NCBI RefSeq assembly: GCF_014655955.1
Contig: NZ_BNBO01000001.1
Span: 208,716 to 272,715, forward strand
From: Kitasatospora indigofera
GTDB lineage: Bacteria > Actinomycetota > Actinomycetes > Streptomycetales > Streptomycetaceae
Length of the DNA stretch: 64,000 bases
Direction: 5' to 3'
Made by a program: the position numbers and the translations under genes
Notes under the pieces: generated by a model
What the model saw: only the letters and a program-made list of their open reading frames with translations
The model's database searches: none
What the model was told of the DNA's origin: nothing
Part shown: piece after piece, positions 41,771 through 50,531 of the stretch
How the letters are laid out: each line of letters starts with the position of its first letter
How positions within the stretch are numbered: position 1 is the first letter of the stretch

Positions 41771-42931
41771 TTGACCGCGCCCTGGACCGCCCTGCCGCGC
41801 AGTTTCTCCACCGAGATGCGAAAGGATCTCGGGCCGGCCGCGGCGGAGATCATCCGCGAGATCCGGCTGAACGTCCCGGAGTTCGGCGGGCCGTTGGCCG
41901 GGCCGTTCGGGGTCGGCATCCAGCAGGGGGTGGAGAAGGCGCTGGGCGACTTCGTCGACCTCGTCGAAGGGGTGGAGCCGCCCACCGTGGAGCGGCTGCG
42001 CGCCTACCGGGCGCTCGGGCGCGGCGAGCTGGCCGAGGGCCGCACCCCCGACGCCCTGCAGGCGGCCTACCGGCTGGGTGCCCAGGTGGCCTGGCGGCGG
42101 ATCGCGCTGACCGCCCGCCGCACCGGGGTCGGCCCCGGACTGATGGCCTCGCTCGCCGAGGCCCTGTTCGCGCACATCAACGAGATCGCCGCCGCCTCCC
42201 TGCAGGGGTACGCCGACGCCAGGTCCGACAGCGGCGGGCCGCTGGGCCGGCGCAGGCAGCACCTGCTCGGACTGCTCGCGGCCGGAGCCCCGGCCGCGGT
42301 CGTGGAGGCCGCCGCGGCCGACGCCCGCTGGCCGATACCGCGCAGCGTCGCCTTCGTGGTGCTCTCACCGGCCGAGGGGCGGCCCGACGCCAGGCGGGGG
42401 CTGCCCGACCTCGCCCTGGTCGACCTCGACCCGGCCGATCCGCACCTGCTGCTGCCCGAGCCCGCGCTCTACCGGCAGGACCCGCAGGTCCGGCGGCTGC
42501 TGCACCGCCGCGGCGCGGTGATCGGCCCGAGCGTCCCGCCGGCGATGGCCGCCGACTCGCTGCGCTGGGCCCGGCAGCTCCGAGAGCGCCTGCCCGACCC
42601 GTACGCGGCCGAGCCGGTCGACTGCGACGCGGCGCTGCCCCGTCTGCTCCTGAACGCCGACGAGCCGCTCGTCCGGCTGATCGCACGGCGCCGGCTCGCC
42701 CCGCTGGACGGGCTCACGCCCAAGCAGACCGGCCGGCTGTCGTCCACGCTGCTGGCCCTGCTGCAGTCCGGCTCCGGCAGCGCCCCCGAGGTCGCGGCCC
42801 GGCTCGGCATCCACCCGCAGACCGCCCGCCAGCGAATTCACCGCCTCCAGGATCTCTTCGGCTCGGCGCTGTCCGATCCGGACGCACGCTTCGAGCTGGA
42901 AGTCGCCCTGCGCAGTCGCCTGGTTCCCTGA
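41771..42931 (+). CDS. PucR family transcriptional regulator
   Basis: 386-residue regulator with a C-terminal PucR-type HTH (TLLALLQSGSGSAPEVAARLGIHPQTARQRIHRLQDLFG), preceded by a GGDEF-degenerate middle part and an N-terminal helical sensor domain (RKDLGPAAAEIIREIRL, GVGIQQGVEKALGDFVDLVEG). It is related to the PucR gene at 50532: both have an RsbRD-like N-terminal sensor (DALQAAYRLGAQVAWRRI here). TTG 41771 after AGAGAGGAA. Probably controls the divergent lipase and/or the neighbouring Liv operon. Confidence 0.85.
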   Translation: MTAPWTALPRSFSTEMRKDLGPAAAEIIREIRLNVPEFGGPLAGPFGVGIQQGVEKALGDFVDLVEGVEPPTVERLRAYRALGRGELAEGRTPDALQAAYRLGAQVAWRRIALTARRTGVGPGLMASLAEALFAHINEIAAASLQGYADARSDSGGPLGRRRQHLLGLLAAGAPAAVVEAAAADARWPIPRSVAFVVLSPAEGRPDARRGLPDLALVDLDPADPHLLLPEPALYRQDPQVRRLLHRRGAVIGPSVPPAMAADSLRWARQLRERLPDPYAAEPVDCDAALPRLLLNADEPLVRLIARRRLAPLDGLTPKQTGRLSSTLLALLQSGSGSAPEVAARLGIHPQTARQRIHRLQDLFGSALSDPDARFELEVALRSRLVP

Positions 42932-42963
42932 ACGGCCGGGGCGGCGCCCCGCCGCCATCGGCG

Positions 42964-43132
42964 CAGGAGTGCCCGCCGCGCCGAAACCGGTAGCAAAACT
43001 CGGCGTACCGAAAACGGCGCAGAATACCCGGCGTACCGGAACCGGGGCTGGAATGACCGCCGTCCCGGAACCGGGCCAGGAATACCCGCTGTACCGGAAC
43101 CGTGCAGGAATCCCCGCCGGCGCGCACGAATA
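42964..43132. repeat. Degenerate ~28-bp tandem repeats downstream of PucR gene
   Basis: Six imperfect units beginning near 42964, 42994, 43020, 43048, 43077 and 43105 with consensus CAGGAATACCCGCCGTACCGGAACCGG-like. They share a GGAAT...CC...CCGGAACCG pattern with about 28-bp spacing. No spacers and too degenerate for CRISPR. Confidence 0.6.
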
Positions 43133-43169
43133 CCCGGCCGACGCCGGATGGGCGGCGTCGGCCGGGTAT
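43130..43169. terminator. Perfect 17-bp-stem bidirectional terminator
   Basis: ATACCCGGCCGACGCCG pairs perfectly with 43153-43169 around a six-base loop GATGGG. It lies between the convergent PucR gene and livF. Confidence 0.85.
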
Positions 43170-43199
43170 GCCTGTTCCGGGGGAAAGCCCGGCGGGATT

Positions 43200-43928
43200 C
43201 TACGATCCGGAATCCGGTGGAACGGTGGCCTTTCCGAGATAGGCGTCGGAAACGGCGCCCGCCGCGAACAGTTCGGCCACCGTTCCGTGGGCGGTGATCT
43301 CCCCGTGGGCGATCACCCAGGCGGTGGAGCAGAGCTGACGGACCAGGCGGACGTTCTGTTCCACCAGCAGGACGGCGGTGCCCGCCCGGGCGATGTCCCG
43401 CAGCGCCTCGCCGACCTCGTCCACGGCCACCGGGGACAGGCCGCTGGACGGCTCGTCCAGGAGGACGAGCCTGGGGTCGGACATCAGGGCGCGGGCGATG
43501 GCGACGGTCTGCTGCTGGCCCCCGCTGAGCCGCCCGGCCGGTTCGGCCCGGCGGGCGTGCACCCAGCCGAAGCGGTCGTAGATCCCCCGCAGCCGCTGTC
43601 GCCGGACCTTGCGGCCCTGGCCGTGGGCACCGACCAGCAGGTTGTCCTCGATGGTCAGGCCGGGGAACAGCCGGCGGTTCTCCGGGCAGAGCGCGAGGCC
43701 GGCCCGGACCAGCGCGCGGGTGTCGTGGCCGGTGACGTCCTGCCCGTCGAGCACGATCCGCCCGCTGCTGCGCGGGACCCGGCCGTGGATGCCCAGCAGG
43801 GTGGTGCTCTTGCCGGCGCCGTTGGCCCCGAGGATGCCGGTGACGGTGCCCGGGGCCGCGTGCAGGGTGACGCCGCGCACGGCGGTGGTGGGGCCGAAGG
43901 CGACGGTGAGGTCCTCGACGGTGAGCAT
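43200..43928 (-). CDS. livF: Branched-chain amino acid-type ABC transporter ATPase LivF
   Basis: 242-residue ABC ATPase of the HAAT (LivF) family. Walker A GANGAGKST, Q-loop region CPENRRLF, signature LSGGQQQ, Walker B LVLLDEPSSGLSP and switch His-region VEQNV are all intact. ATG 43928. Last gene of the operon livJ-H-M-G-F; three bases separate it from livG. HAAT transporters import amino acids but also amides, urea or aromatic acids, so the cargo is not certain. Confidence 0.92.
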   Translation of the reverse strand: MLTVEDLTVAFGPTTAVRGVTLHAAPGTVTGILGANGAGKSTTLLGIHGRVPRSSGRIVLDGQDVTGHDTRALVRAGLALCPENRRLFPGLTIEDNLLVGAHGQGRKVRRQRLRGIYDRFGWVHARRAEPAGRLSGGQQQTVAIARALMSDPRLVLLDEPSSGLSPVAVDEVGEALRDIARAGTAVLLVEQNVRLVRQLCSTAWVIAHGEITAHGTVAELFAAGAVSDAYLGKATVPPDSGS

Positions 43929-43931
43929 GGG

Positions 43932-44645
43932 TCAGGCCTCTCCCAGGTAGGAGGCGATGACCGCCTCGTCGGCGCGGATCTGCTGCGGGGTCCCGGTGGC
44001 GAGGACGGCGCCGGCGGCCAGCACCGTCACGGTGTCGGCCAGCGGCATCAGGAAGTGCATGTTGTGGTCGACGACGATCACGGCCGCCCGCAGCTCCGCC
44101 GCGACCCTCCGGACGGCCGCCGCGAGTGCGCCCGCCTCCTCGTCGTCCATCCCGACGGCGGGCTCGTCCAGCAGCAGCACCCGCGGGCCGGTCGCCAGCG
44201 CCAGCGCGATCATCGCCAGCCGCTGGGCGGCGCTGGTGAGCGAACCGCAGGGCCGGTCCAGGAGCCCGTCCAGGCCCAGCAGGGCAGCCGCCTCCTCGTC
44301 GCCGAGGCGCCCGCGCCGCCCCCGGTGTTCGCCACGTGCCAGCCGCAGGCCCTCGCGCAGCGTCCAGCCGGGGAACAGCCGGGTGGTCTGGAAGGTACGG
44401 GCGATCCCGGTGCGGACGGCGCGGTGGGCGCCGCGCCCGTGGGCCGGCCGGCCGTCGAGCAGGACCCGCCCGGCGGTCGGCTCGTGGGTACCGGCGAGCA
44501 TCCCGAGCAGGGTGGTCTTGCCGGAGCCGTTCGGGCCGATCAGGCCGAGCACGGCGCCGGCTTCGAGCCCGAACGAGACCCCGTCCACGGCGGTGACCCC
44601 GCCGAACCGCTTGACCAGCCCTTCGACCTGGAGCAGCGCGCTCAT
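43932..44645 (-). CDS. livG: ABC transporter ATPase LivG with degenerate signature motif
   Basis: 237-residue ABC ATPase of the LivG family. Walker A GPNGSGKTT and Walker B RVLLLDEPAVGMDD are intact, but the signature LSGGQ reads LTSAAQ (CGSLTSAAQRLAMIALALA), losing both Gly residues that contact ATP in the dimer. LivG proteins often deviate here (e.g. LxxGxQ), but this version is extreme. ATG 44645 overlaps the LivM stop (ATGA). The LivF partner has a canonical signature, so one composite ATP site would be functional. Confidence 0.9.
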   Translation of the reverse strand: MSALLQVEGLVKRFGGVTAVDGVSFGLEAGAVLGLIGPNGSGKTTLLGMLAGTHEPTAGRVLLDGRPAHGRGAHRAVRTGIARTFQTTRLFPGWTLREGLRLARGEHRGRRGRLGDEEAAALLGLDGLLDRPCGSLTSAAQRLAMIALALATGPRVLLLDEPAVGMDDEEAGALAAAVRRVAAELRAAVIVVDHNMHFLMPLADTVTVLAAGAVLATGTPQQIRADEAVIASYLGEA

Positions 44646-45586
44646 GCGGTCACCGCCTTGGTCCGGATCCGGTCCCACAGCGCACCGAGGACGCCGAGGA
44701 CGCCGTGCGGGGCGACCAGCGTGACGGCGATGAAGACCGCCCCGAGCACGATCTGGCTCACCCCCGGCCCGAAGTTCACCAGTTGGGTGAGGCCGAGCAC
44801 CAGGACGCTGCCGACCAGCGGGGCGAACAGCCGCCCCGCCCCGCCGATCCCGATCGCCACGAACATCAGGAAACTCTGGACGAAGGTGAACTGCGAGGGT
44901 GCGACGACACCGTTGTACTGCGCGAACAGCACACCGGCCCAGGCGCCGAACCCGGCCGAGACCACGATCGCCACCAGCTTGACCCGCGCGGTCGGCACGC
45001 CGAGGTGCTGCGCCAGGTCCTCGTCCTCCCGTACGGCCCGCAGCCGGGCCCCGAAGCGGGTGCCCGCCAGCAGGTGGAAGGCGGCGAGGCCGAGCCCGAG
45101 CGAGCCGGCGAGCAGCAGCAGGGTGGTGTCGAGCGGGAAACCCAGGCCGACCGGGCGGCCGTCGGGCCCGCCGGTCCAGTCGGCGGCGTTGGTGAACACC
45201 AGGGTGGTCACCGCGGTGAAGAACATCGTGCCGATGGCGAAGTACTGGCCGCGGGTGCGGCTGAAGACGAGCCCGACGACGAGGCCGGCCAGCATCGTCC
45301 CGCCGACGGCGAGGGCCGCGGCGAGGGCCGCCGGCAGTCCGTGGTCGAGCAGGATCGCCGACAGGTAGGCACCGCCGCCGAAGAAGGAGGCCTGCGCCAG
45401 GCTCGGGTAACCGGCGATGCCCTGCACGAAGTTGAGGCCGGTGAGCGCGATCGTCCAGGAGACGGCCAGCAGGGTCAGCTGCCCGGCCTCGCCCTGGAAC
45501 CCGATGAGGAGGACGTGGGCGAGGACACTGACGGCGGCGACCGGGCCGAGTGCGGCGGCGTGCCGGGCGGTGCTGGAGGCGGGCAT
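44642..45586 (-). CDS. livM: ABC transporter permease LivM
   Basis: 314-residue membrane permease of the LivM family with about nine TM helices. Typical LivM segments: SWTIALTGLNFVQGIAGYPSLAQASFFGGGAYLSAIL, GTMFFTAVTTLVFTN, GTRFGARLRAVREDEDLAQHLGVPTARVKLVAIVVSAGFGAWAGVLFAQYNG with the EAA-like coupling loop, and GIGGAGRLFAPLVGSVLVLGL. ATG 45586 starts two bases before the LivH stop, giving tight coupling. An upstream in-frame start at 45607 exists but would overlap livH more. Confidence 0.92.
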   Translation of the reverse strand: MPASSTARHAAALGPVAAVSVLAHVLLIGFQGEAGQLTLLAVSWTIALTGLNFVQGIAGYPSLAQASFFGGGAYLSAILLDHGLPAALAAALAVGGTMLAGLVVGLVFSRTRGQYFAIGTMFFTAVTTLVFTNAADWTGGPDGRPVGLGFPLDTTLLLLAGSLGLGLAAFHLLAGTRFGARLRAVREDEDLAQHLGVPTARVKLVAIVVSAGFGAWAGVLFAQYNGVVAPSQFTFVQSFLMFVAIGIGGAGRLFAPLVGSVLVLGLTQLVNFGPGVSQIVLGAVFIAVTLVAPHGVLGVLGALWDRIRTKAVTA

Positions 45587-45587
45587 C

Positions 45588-46448
45588 TCAGGCCACCCTT
45601 CTGGCATCCGTGCTGCGCAGCCCGGAGGGCCACCGCACGAGAACGAGGACGAGCAGGAGGAATCCGAAGGCGCTCTGGTACGCCGAGCTGACGTACGCGG
45701 AGCCGAGGCTCTCGGCCACGCCGAGGACGAGCGCGCCGGTGACCGCGCCCCGGACGCTGCCGAGGCCGCCGAGGACGACCACGACGAAGGCGCTGAGCAG
45801 GACGTCGTCGGCCATGTACGGCGAGACCTGGAAGGTGGGTGCGTAGGCGATCGCGGCGACGCCGCCGAGCAGCCCGGCGATCAGGAACGCCAGGGTGTAC
45901 TGGCGGCGTATCGGGACGCCGAGCATCGCGGCGGCCTCGCGGTCCTGGGCGACGGCGCGCATGGCGCGGCCCAGCGAGGTGCGGGACAGCAGCAGGTGCA
46001 GGGCGGCCAGCGAGAGCACGGCGAGCAGGACCAGTGCCACCTTCACCCCGGGCAGGGTGACCGGGCCGATCCTGAACAGCACGGTGTCGTAGGGGGTGTC
46101 GAGGGAGCGTCCCGCGCCGCCGTAGCCGCGCAGTGCGGTGTTCTGGAGGATCAGCAGCAGGCCCAGCGCCACCGCGGGCGAGGCGGCGGGCTTGTCCACC
46201 ACCCAGCGGTAGGCGAGGACTTCGGTGAGGACCGACACCACGGCGCCGCAGGCGATCCCGGCGAGGGCGGCGAGGGCGAACGGCGCGCCGGCGTCGCCGG
46301 CCGCCCAGGTCGCGTAGGCGGCCAGGACGATCACGCCGGCGTGCGCGAAGTTCGGGACCTCCATGACGCCGTACACGAGGGTGAGACCCACCGCGACGAC
46401 CGCGAAGAGGCAGCCGAGGAAGAGCCCGTTGACGAGGACCTGGCTCAC
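45588..46448 (-). CDS. livH: ABC transporter permease LivH
   Basis: 286-residue permease of the LivH family. Segments: LVNGLFLGCLFAVVAVGLTLVYGVMEVPNFAHAGVIVLAAYA, SPAVALGLLLILQN, TSLGRAMRAVAQDREAAAMLGVPIRRQYTLAFLIAGLLGGVAAIAY with the coupling loop, and SAFVVVVLGGLGSVRGAVTGALVLGVAESLG. GTG 46448 lies in a GTGA overlap with the livJ stop. Forms the channel with LivM. Confidence 0.92.
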   Translation of the reverse strand: MSQVLVNGLFLGCLFAVVAVGLTLVYGVMEVPNFAHAGVIVLAAYATWAAGDAGAPFALAALAGIACGAVVSVLTEVLAYRWVVDKPAASPAVALGLLLILQNTALRGYGGAGRSLDTPYDTVLFRIGPVTLPGVKVALVLLAVLSLAALHLLLSRTSLGRAMRAVAQDREAAAMLGVPIRRQYTLAFLIAGLLGGVAAIAYAPTFQVSPYMADDVLLSAFVVVVLGGLGSVRGAVTGALVLGVAESLGSAYVSSAYQSAFGFLLLVLVLVRWPSGLRSTDARRVA

Positions 46449-47692
46449 CCGCACGCGTCCTTCGCGAAGACCTGGTCGACGATCGCGCCGTCGCGGTGGT
46501 CGAAGGTCATGGCGCTGGCGATGGTCTGCGTCGCGGGGCACCAGGTGGTGACCTCGGAGGTGGTGCGGGCGCCGTGGTCGGTGAAGAGCAGGTCGCCGGG
46601 GTTGGGCAGCCAGCCGCTGACGGTGCCCTTGGGGATGCTGATGGCGCCCAGGGCCCGGTCGATCTTGACGGGGTCGGTGGTGGAGCCGGCCTCGGTCATC
46701 GCGGCGGCGACGATGAAGGGGTAGTCGTAGGCCCACATGGTGAGGTCCTGCGGGTACTCGTGCCAGCGCTCCTGGTAGGCCTTGGCGAAGGCGGCGGTGG
46801 CGGGGTGGGCCGAGGTGGTGGGCAGCGTCCCGGCGCAGTCGTAGTTGTCCTTCATCAGGGTGTTGAACTGATTGCCGAGGATCGCCCTGGCCTGGTCCGG
46901 GTTGACCCCGCTGCTGTGCAGGACGGGGCCCGTCCAGCCGGACTGCCGCAGTTGCTTGAGCACGGGCAGGATCACGCCGGTGACGCTGCTGAGGTAGACC
47001 GCGTCCGGCTTGGCGGCCACCGCGGTGTTGATGGCGTTGCCGTAGTCGGTGGAGCCGAGCGGGTAGTCGCTGGTGGCGACGACCTTGACGCCCTCGGCCT
47101 GGGCCGACTTCTGGACGAGCTGGGTGAGGCCCTCGCCGTACGGCTCGCCCTTGGCGGTGATCACCGCGATCGACTTCGTGCCCAGCTTCTGCTTGGTGTA
47201 GCTCAGGCACCCGGGCACGTAGGTGTCGGAGCCGCCGCGGGTGAGGTAGAGGTGCGGGTCCTGGGCGAGCACGCTGGGGTAGCTGCTGTCCAGGATGTTG
47301 ATCATCGGGACGGGCTTGCGTCTCAGTTGCGGGACATAGGTCGCCGAGCCCAGTCCGTAGGCGATCACGGGCAGCTTCTGGGACTGCGTCATGTCCCGCA
47401 GGGCGACGACGCCGGTGGTCGCCGGGTCCGACTTGTCGTCCGCGTAGCCGATCTCCAGCGTGTGCTTGCGGCCGGCGACGGTGAACCCGGTCCTGTTGAG
47501 TTCCTCGACGCCCATGGTCATGGCGTTCTTCTCGGCCGGTCCGAGCGTCGAGTAGACGCCGGACATCGACAGGATCGCGCCGACCTTCACCTTGGTGTCG
47601 TCGCCGCCCGGGCCGGAGCCCGGGCCGCAGGCGGTGGTGGACAAGGCGATCGAGCCGGCGGCCAGCAGGGCGGCTGCGGTGCGTGAACGCAT
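46445..47692 (-). CDS. livJ: ABC transporter substrate-binding lipoprotein (LivJ-type)
   Basis: 415-residue periplasmic-binding-type lipoprotein of the type I (LivJ/AmiC-like) fold. Signal: RSRTAAALLAAGSIALSTTACGPG with a lipobox ending ...TTAC, anchoring at Cys22. Mature part: VGAILSMSGVYSTLGPAEKNAMTMGVEELN, TTGVVALRDMTQSQKLPVIAYGLGSATY, SIAVITAKGEPYGEGL and PDAVYLSSVTGVILPVLKQL. ATG 47692 with GGAGG. First gene of the Liv operon. The co-located acyl-CoA ligase, monoacylglycerol-lipase-like protein and lipase suggest that the cargo may be a fatty or aromatic acid rather than an amino acid. Confidence 0.93.
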   Translation of the reverse strand: MRSRTAAALLAAGSIALSTTACGPGSGPGGDDTKVKVGAILSMSGVYSTLGPAEKNAMTMGVEELNRTGFTVAGRKHTLEIGYADDKSDPATTGVVALRDMTQSQKLPVIAYGLGSATYVPQLRRKPVPMINILDSSYPSVLAQDPHLYLTRGGSDTYVPGCLSYTKQKLGTKSIAVITAKGEPYGEGLTQLVQKSAQAEGVKVVATSDYPLGSTDYGNAINTAVAAKPDAVYLSSVTGVILPVLKQLRQSGWTGPVLHSSGVNPDQARAILGNQFNTLMKDNYDCAGTLPTTSAHPATAAFAKAYQERWHEYPQDLTMWAYDYPFIVAAAMTEAGSTTDPVKIDRALGAISIPKGTVSGWLPNPGDLLFTDHGARTTSEVTTWCPATQTIASAMTFDHRDGAIVDQVFAKDACG

Positions 47693-47865
47693 GACAGAAC
47701 CTCCGTACGAGGGATACGAATGAGGGGTGCTGCGGAACAGGTCCTGCAGATCGGGGTGTTGCGGGCGCCGTGGTTCGGGCGGTACGCACCGGCCGCGGCG
47801 GATCGGGTGCTGCGGACCGGCCGCGGCGGTGCGGGGGCTGCGCGGCGGCTCCTCCGCTGCCGGGC

Positions 47866-48714
47866 TCAGGCGGTGACGCGGTCGAGCCAGTCCGTCAGGT
47901 CGCCGACGACCTCGTCGCGGTTGGTCTCGTTGAACAGCTCGTGCCGCGCCCCGGAGTAGATCCGGTACGTGAGGTCGGTCAGCCCGGCCTTCCGGTAGCG
48001 CTCGACCGCGAGGCTGCTCAGTTCGGTCCGCCGGTTCAGCGGGTCGCGGTCGCCGACCAGGACGTACAGCGGCAGCCCGGTGGGGATGCCCGCGGGCTCC
48101 GCGAGACGGCCGGTGGCGGCGGCGGCCAGGCCGCCCATGGACGGCTCGTCGAGGGTGAAGCCGCACAGCGGATCGGCGATGTAGGCGTCGACCTGGGACT
48201 CGTCGCGGCTGAGCCAGTCCGCCCCGGTGCGGGCGGGCTCGAAGGGGCCGTTGAACACCGCCATCACGTCGCCGCCGCTGTCCGCCAGGTGGGCGAGGAG
48301 CCGGTCGACGGCGGTGGTGCCGGACAGCGCCGCGGCGTCGACCAGGGCGGCGTGGTCCAGGAGGTACTGCTGGGCGGCGAAGGAGCCGAGGCTGTGGCCG
48401 AGCAGCACCACCGGCAGGCCGGGGTGGCGGGCACGGACGATCCGGGTCAGCGCCGCGAGGTCCTCGACCAGCAGGTTCCAGCCGTCGTCGCCGAGCACGC
48501 CGGGCCGGCCGGGGCGCATGGTGAGGCCGTGGCCGCGGTGGTCGCCGGCATACACGGCATAGCCGCGGGCGGCCAGCTCCCGGGCGAGCGGGGTGTAGCG
48601 GGCGGCGTGCTCGCCCATGCCGTGGGCTATCTGGACGACGCCGCGCGGCGGGGTGTCGGCCGGCCACTCGTGGACGTGGACGTCGAGGCCGTCGATGCTG
48701 GTGAAGGTGAACAC
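47866..48714 (-). CDS. Alpha/beta hydrolase, monoacylglycerol-lipase-like
   Basis: 282-residue hydrolase of the MAGL/lysophospholipase family. QIAHGMGEHAARY carries the HGMGEH oxyanion motif, DHRGHGLT follows, GHSLGSF holds the nucleophile, VGDRDPLNRR the Asp and YSGARHELFNE the His. No signal peptide. ATG 48714. It lies 173 bp upstream (in sequence) of livJ on the same strand and 185 bp downstream of the acyl-CoA ligase, so the three units are likely a regulon for uptake, hydrolysis and activation of fatty acids from acylglycerols. Confidence 0.91.
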   Translation of the reverse strand: MFTFTSIDGLDVHVHEWPADTPPRGVVQIAHGMGEHAARYTPLARELAARGYAVYAGDHRGHGLTMRPGRPGVLGDDGWNLLVEDLAALTRIVRARHPGLPVVLLGHSLGSFAAQQYLLDHAALVDAAALSGTTAVDRLLAHLADSGGDVMAVFNGPFEPARTGADWLSRDESQVDAYIADPLCGFTLDEPSMGGLAAAATGRLAEPAGIPTGLPLYVLVGDRDPLNRRTELSSLAVERYRKAGLTDLTYRIYSGARHELFNETNRDEVVGDLTDWLDRVTA

Positions 48715-48764
48715 CGTTGTCTCCTGGTGGGGTTGCCGAAGGGTGGTGCCGGTCGTACTCGGCC

Positions 48765-48796
48765 GGGTGGTCGGGTGGTCGGGTGGTCGGGTGGCC
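48765..48796. repeat. Four 8-bp tandem units (GGGTGGTC)
   Basis: Three perfect and one near-perfect copies in the spacer between the hydrolase and the acyl-CoA ligase genes, next to a second array of GTCGGTCGCA units. Confidence 0.9.
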
Positions 48797-48832
48797 GGGG
48801 GGCGTTGGTAGGGCGGGCTGCTGGTTGCCGTC

Positions 48833-48862
48833 GTCGGTCGCAGTCGGTCGCAGTCGGTCGCA
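48833..48862. repeat. Three perfect 10-bp tandem units (GTCGGTCGCA)
   Basis: Three exact copies followed by a partial fourth. Spacer minisatellite, same intergenic region as the GGGTGGTC array. Confidence 0.9.
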
Positions 48863-48899
48863 GTCGGGCCGGTCGGACGGTCGTGCCGGGGCCGGCCGG

Positions 48900-50393
48900 T
48901 CAGGGACGGGGCGCGGTGATGGCGCGTTTGAGGATCTTGCCGGTGGGGCCGAGCGGCAGCGCGTCCAGCAGCCAGACGTGCCGGGGGTACTTGTAGGGGG
49001 CCAGGCGCTGCTTGACGTACGTCCGGAGGTCCGCCGCGCCCGTCGTGGCCCCCGGGCGCAGCACGACGGCCGCGACGACCTCCTCACCGAGCCGCTCGTC
49101 GGGGACGCCGAGGACGGCGGCCTGGACGACATCGGGGTGTTCGTGCAGGAGCTCCTCGATCTCGCGCGGGTAGACGTTGTAGCCGCCGCGGATGATCAGG
49201 TCCTTCTTGCGGTCGACGATCGAGTAGCTGCCGTCCTCGTCCTGGCGGGCGAGGTCCCCGGTGCGCAGCCAGCCGTCCGGGACGGCCTCCCGGGTCTCCT
49301 CGGGCCGCCGCCAGTACCCCTGCATCAGGTTCGGGCCGCGGACCACGAGTTCGCCGACGGCGCCGGGCGGCACGGCCATGCCGTCCTCGCCGAGCAGCCG
49401 GACCTCGACGTCGCGGATCGGCGTCCCGACGGAGCCGGCCCGGCGCGGGCGGTCGGGGTGGTTGAAGGTGACCACGGGGCTGGTCTCCGACAGGCCGTAG
49501 CCCTCCAGGATCACGCACCCGAAGGTCCGCTCGAAGTCGTGCAGCAGTTCCACCGGCAGGGACGCGCCGCCCGACACGCAGAGCCGCAGCGAGGAGACGT
49601 CCGCACCCGGGGCGGCGGGGTCGTGCAGCAGCGCCCCGTACATCGTCGGCACCCCGGCGAAGACGGTGACCCGGTCGCCGGCGATCGCGTCGAGGACGGC
49701 GCCGGCGGCGAAGCGCGGCAGCAGGGTGAGAGCGGCCCCGCTGTGCACGGCCGCGTTCATCGCGCAGGTCTGGCCGAAGGTGTGGAACAGCGGGAGACAG
49801 CCCAGGATGACGTCCTCGCAGGTCAGTTGCTGGACGGAGGTGGCGCTCACCTCGGCGTTGTGGGCGAGGCCGCCGTGGGTGAGCGCCGCGCCCTTCGGCC
49901 GGCCCGTGGTGCCGGAGGTGTAGAGGATCACCGCGACGGCGTCGTCCTCGGCGGCGACCGGCTCCGACAGCGGCTCGTGCCCGTCGAGCAGCGCGGCGAA
50001 GGCCGCCGGCTCGACGCCGACCACGCGGGTCCCGGCCGCCGCGGCCCCCCGCACGGCCTCCGCCGCCCCGTCGTGCCGGACGAACAGCAGCGCGGCCCCG
50101 GAATCCTCCAGGTGGTACCGGGCCTCCCGTTCCTTCAGCAGGGGATTCATCGGGACGACGACGCCGCCGGCCCGCAGGATCCCGTAGTAGAGCGTGACGA
50201 ACTCGGGCACGTTCGGCAGCATCAACGCCACCCGGTCACCCGGCGTGACGCCCAGGGATCGCAGCAGGGCGGCCACCCGGGCCGAGCTCTCGTCGAGCCC
50301 GGCGTACGTCACCGTCGCCGTGCCCAGCCGCAGGGCGGGCCGTTCGGGGTGGCGCTGCGCCGACTCCAGCAGACAGCGGACGAGGTTGGGCAT
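48900..50393 (-). CDS. Long-chain acyl-CoA ligase (ANL superfamily)
   Basis: 497-residue adenylating ligase that activates a fatty or aromatic acid to its CoA thioester. Motifs: YTSGTTGRPKGAA (P-loop), CLPLFHTFGQ, GGASLPVELL, GYGLSETSP (A5), DGWLRTGDLARQDEDGSYSIVDRKKDLIIRGGYNVYPREIEE (A7/A8 hinge) and the C-terminal catalytic Lys in GPTGKILK. ATG 50393 with GAGAGG. It faces a PucR-family gene divergently with 138 bp between, including a palindrome, and is followed on the same strand by the hydrolase and Liv genes. Confidence 0.93.
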   Translation of the reverse strand: MPNLVRCLLESAQRHPERPALRLGTATVTYAGLDESSARVAALLRSLGVTPGDRVALMLPNVPEFVTLYYGILRAGGVVVPMNPLLKEREARYHLEDSGAALLFVRHDGAAEAVRGAAAAGTRVVGVEPAAFAALLDGHEPLSEPVAAEDDAVAVILYTSGTTGRPKGAALTHGGLAHNAEVSATSVQQLTCEDVILGCLPLFHTFGQTCAMNAAVHSGAALTLLPRFAAGAVLDAIAGDRVTVFAGVPTMYGALLHDPAAPGADVSSLRLCVSGGASLPVELLHDFERTFGCVILEGYGLSETSPVVTFNHPDRPRRAGSVGTPIRDVEVRLLGEDGMAVPPGAVGELVVRGPNLMQGYWRRPEETREAVPDGWLRTGDLARQDEDGSYSIVDRKKDLIIRGGYNVYPREIEELLHEHPDVVQAAVLGVPDERLGEEVVAAVVLRPGATTGAADLRTYVKQRLAPYKYPRHVWLLDALPLGPTGKILKRAITAPRP

Positions 50394-50462
50394 GGTCGAC
50401 CTCTCGGAAATGTTCCGTTCACGGTGCCGCCATCGTCGGGCCCGCTTCCGCGCCGCCCCATG

Positions 50463-50476
50463 GTTGTGACCACAAC
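50463..50476. promoter_or_regulatory. Palindrome GTTGTG-AC-CACAAC between ligase and PucR genes
   Basis: Perfect 6-bp inverted repeat in the 138-bp divergent spacer. A candidate operator for the adjacent PucR regulator controlling the acyl-CoA ligase. Not seen elsewhere in the window, so single-copy evidence only. Confidence 0.45.
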
Positions 50477-50531
50477 ATCCCGGCCGCCGGCTTGTCCCCG
50501 GAAACAATCACACCCTCGGTACGCTGCAGGG

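Noticed and set aside
42964..43132. Degenerate repeats considered as a CRISPR array
   Set aside because: Units are adjacent, imperfect and lack unique spacers.
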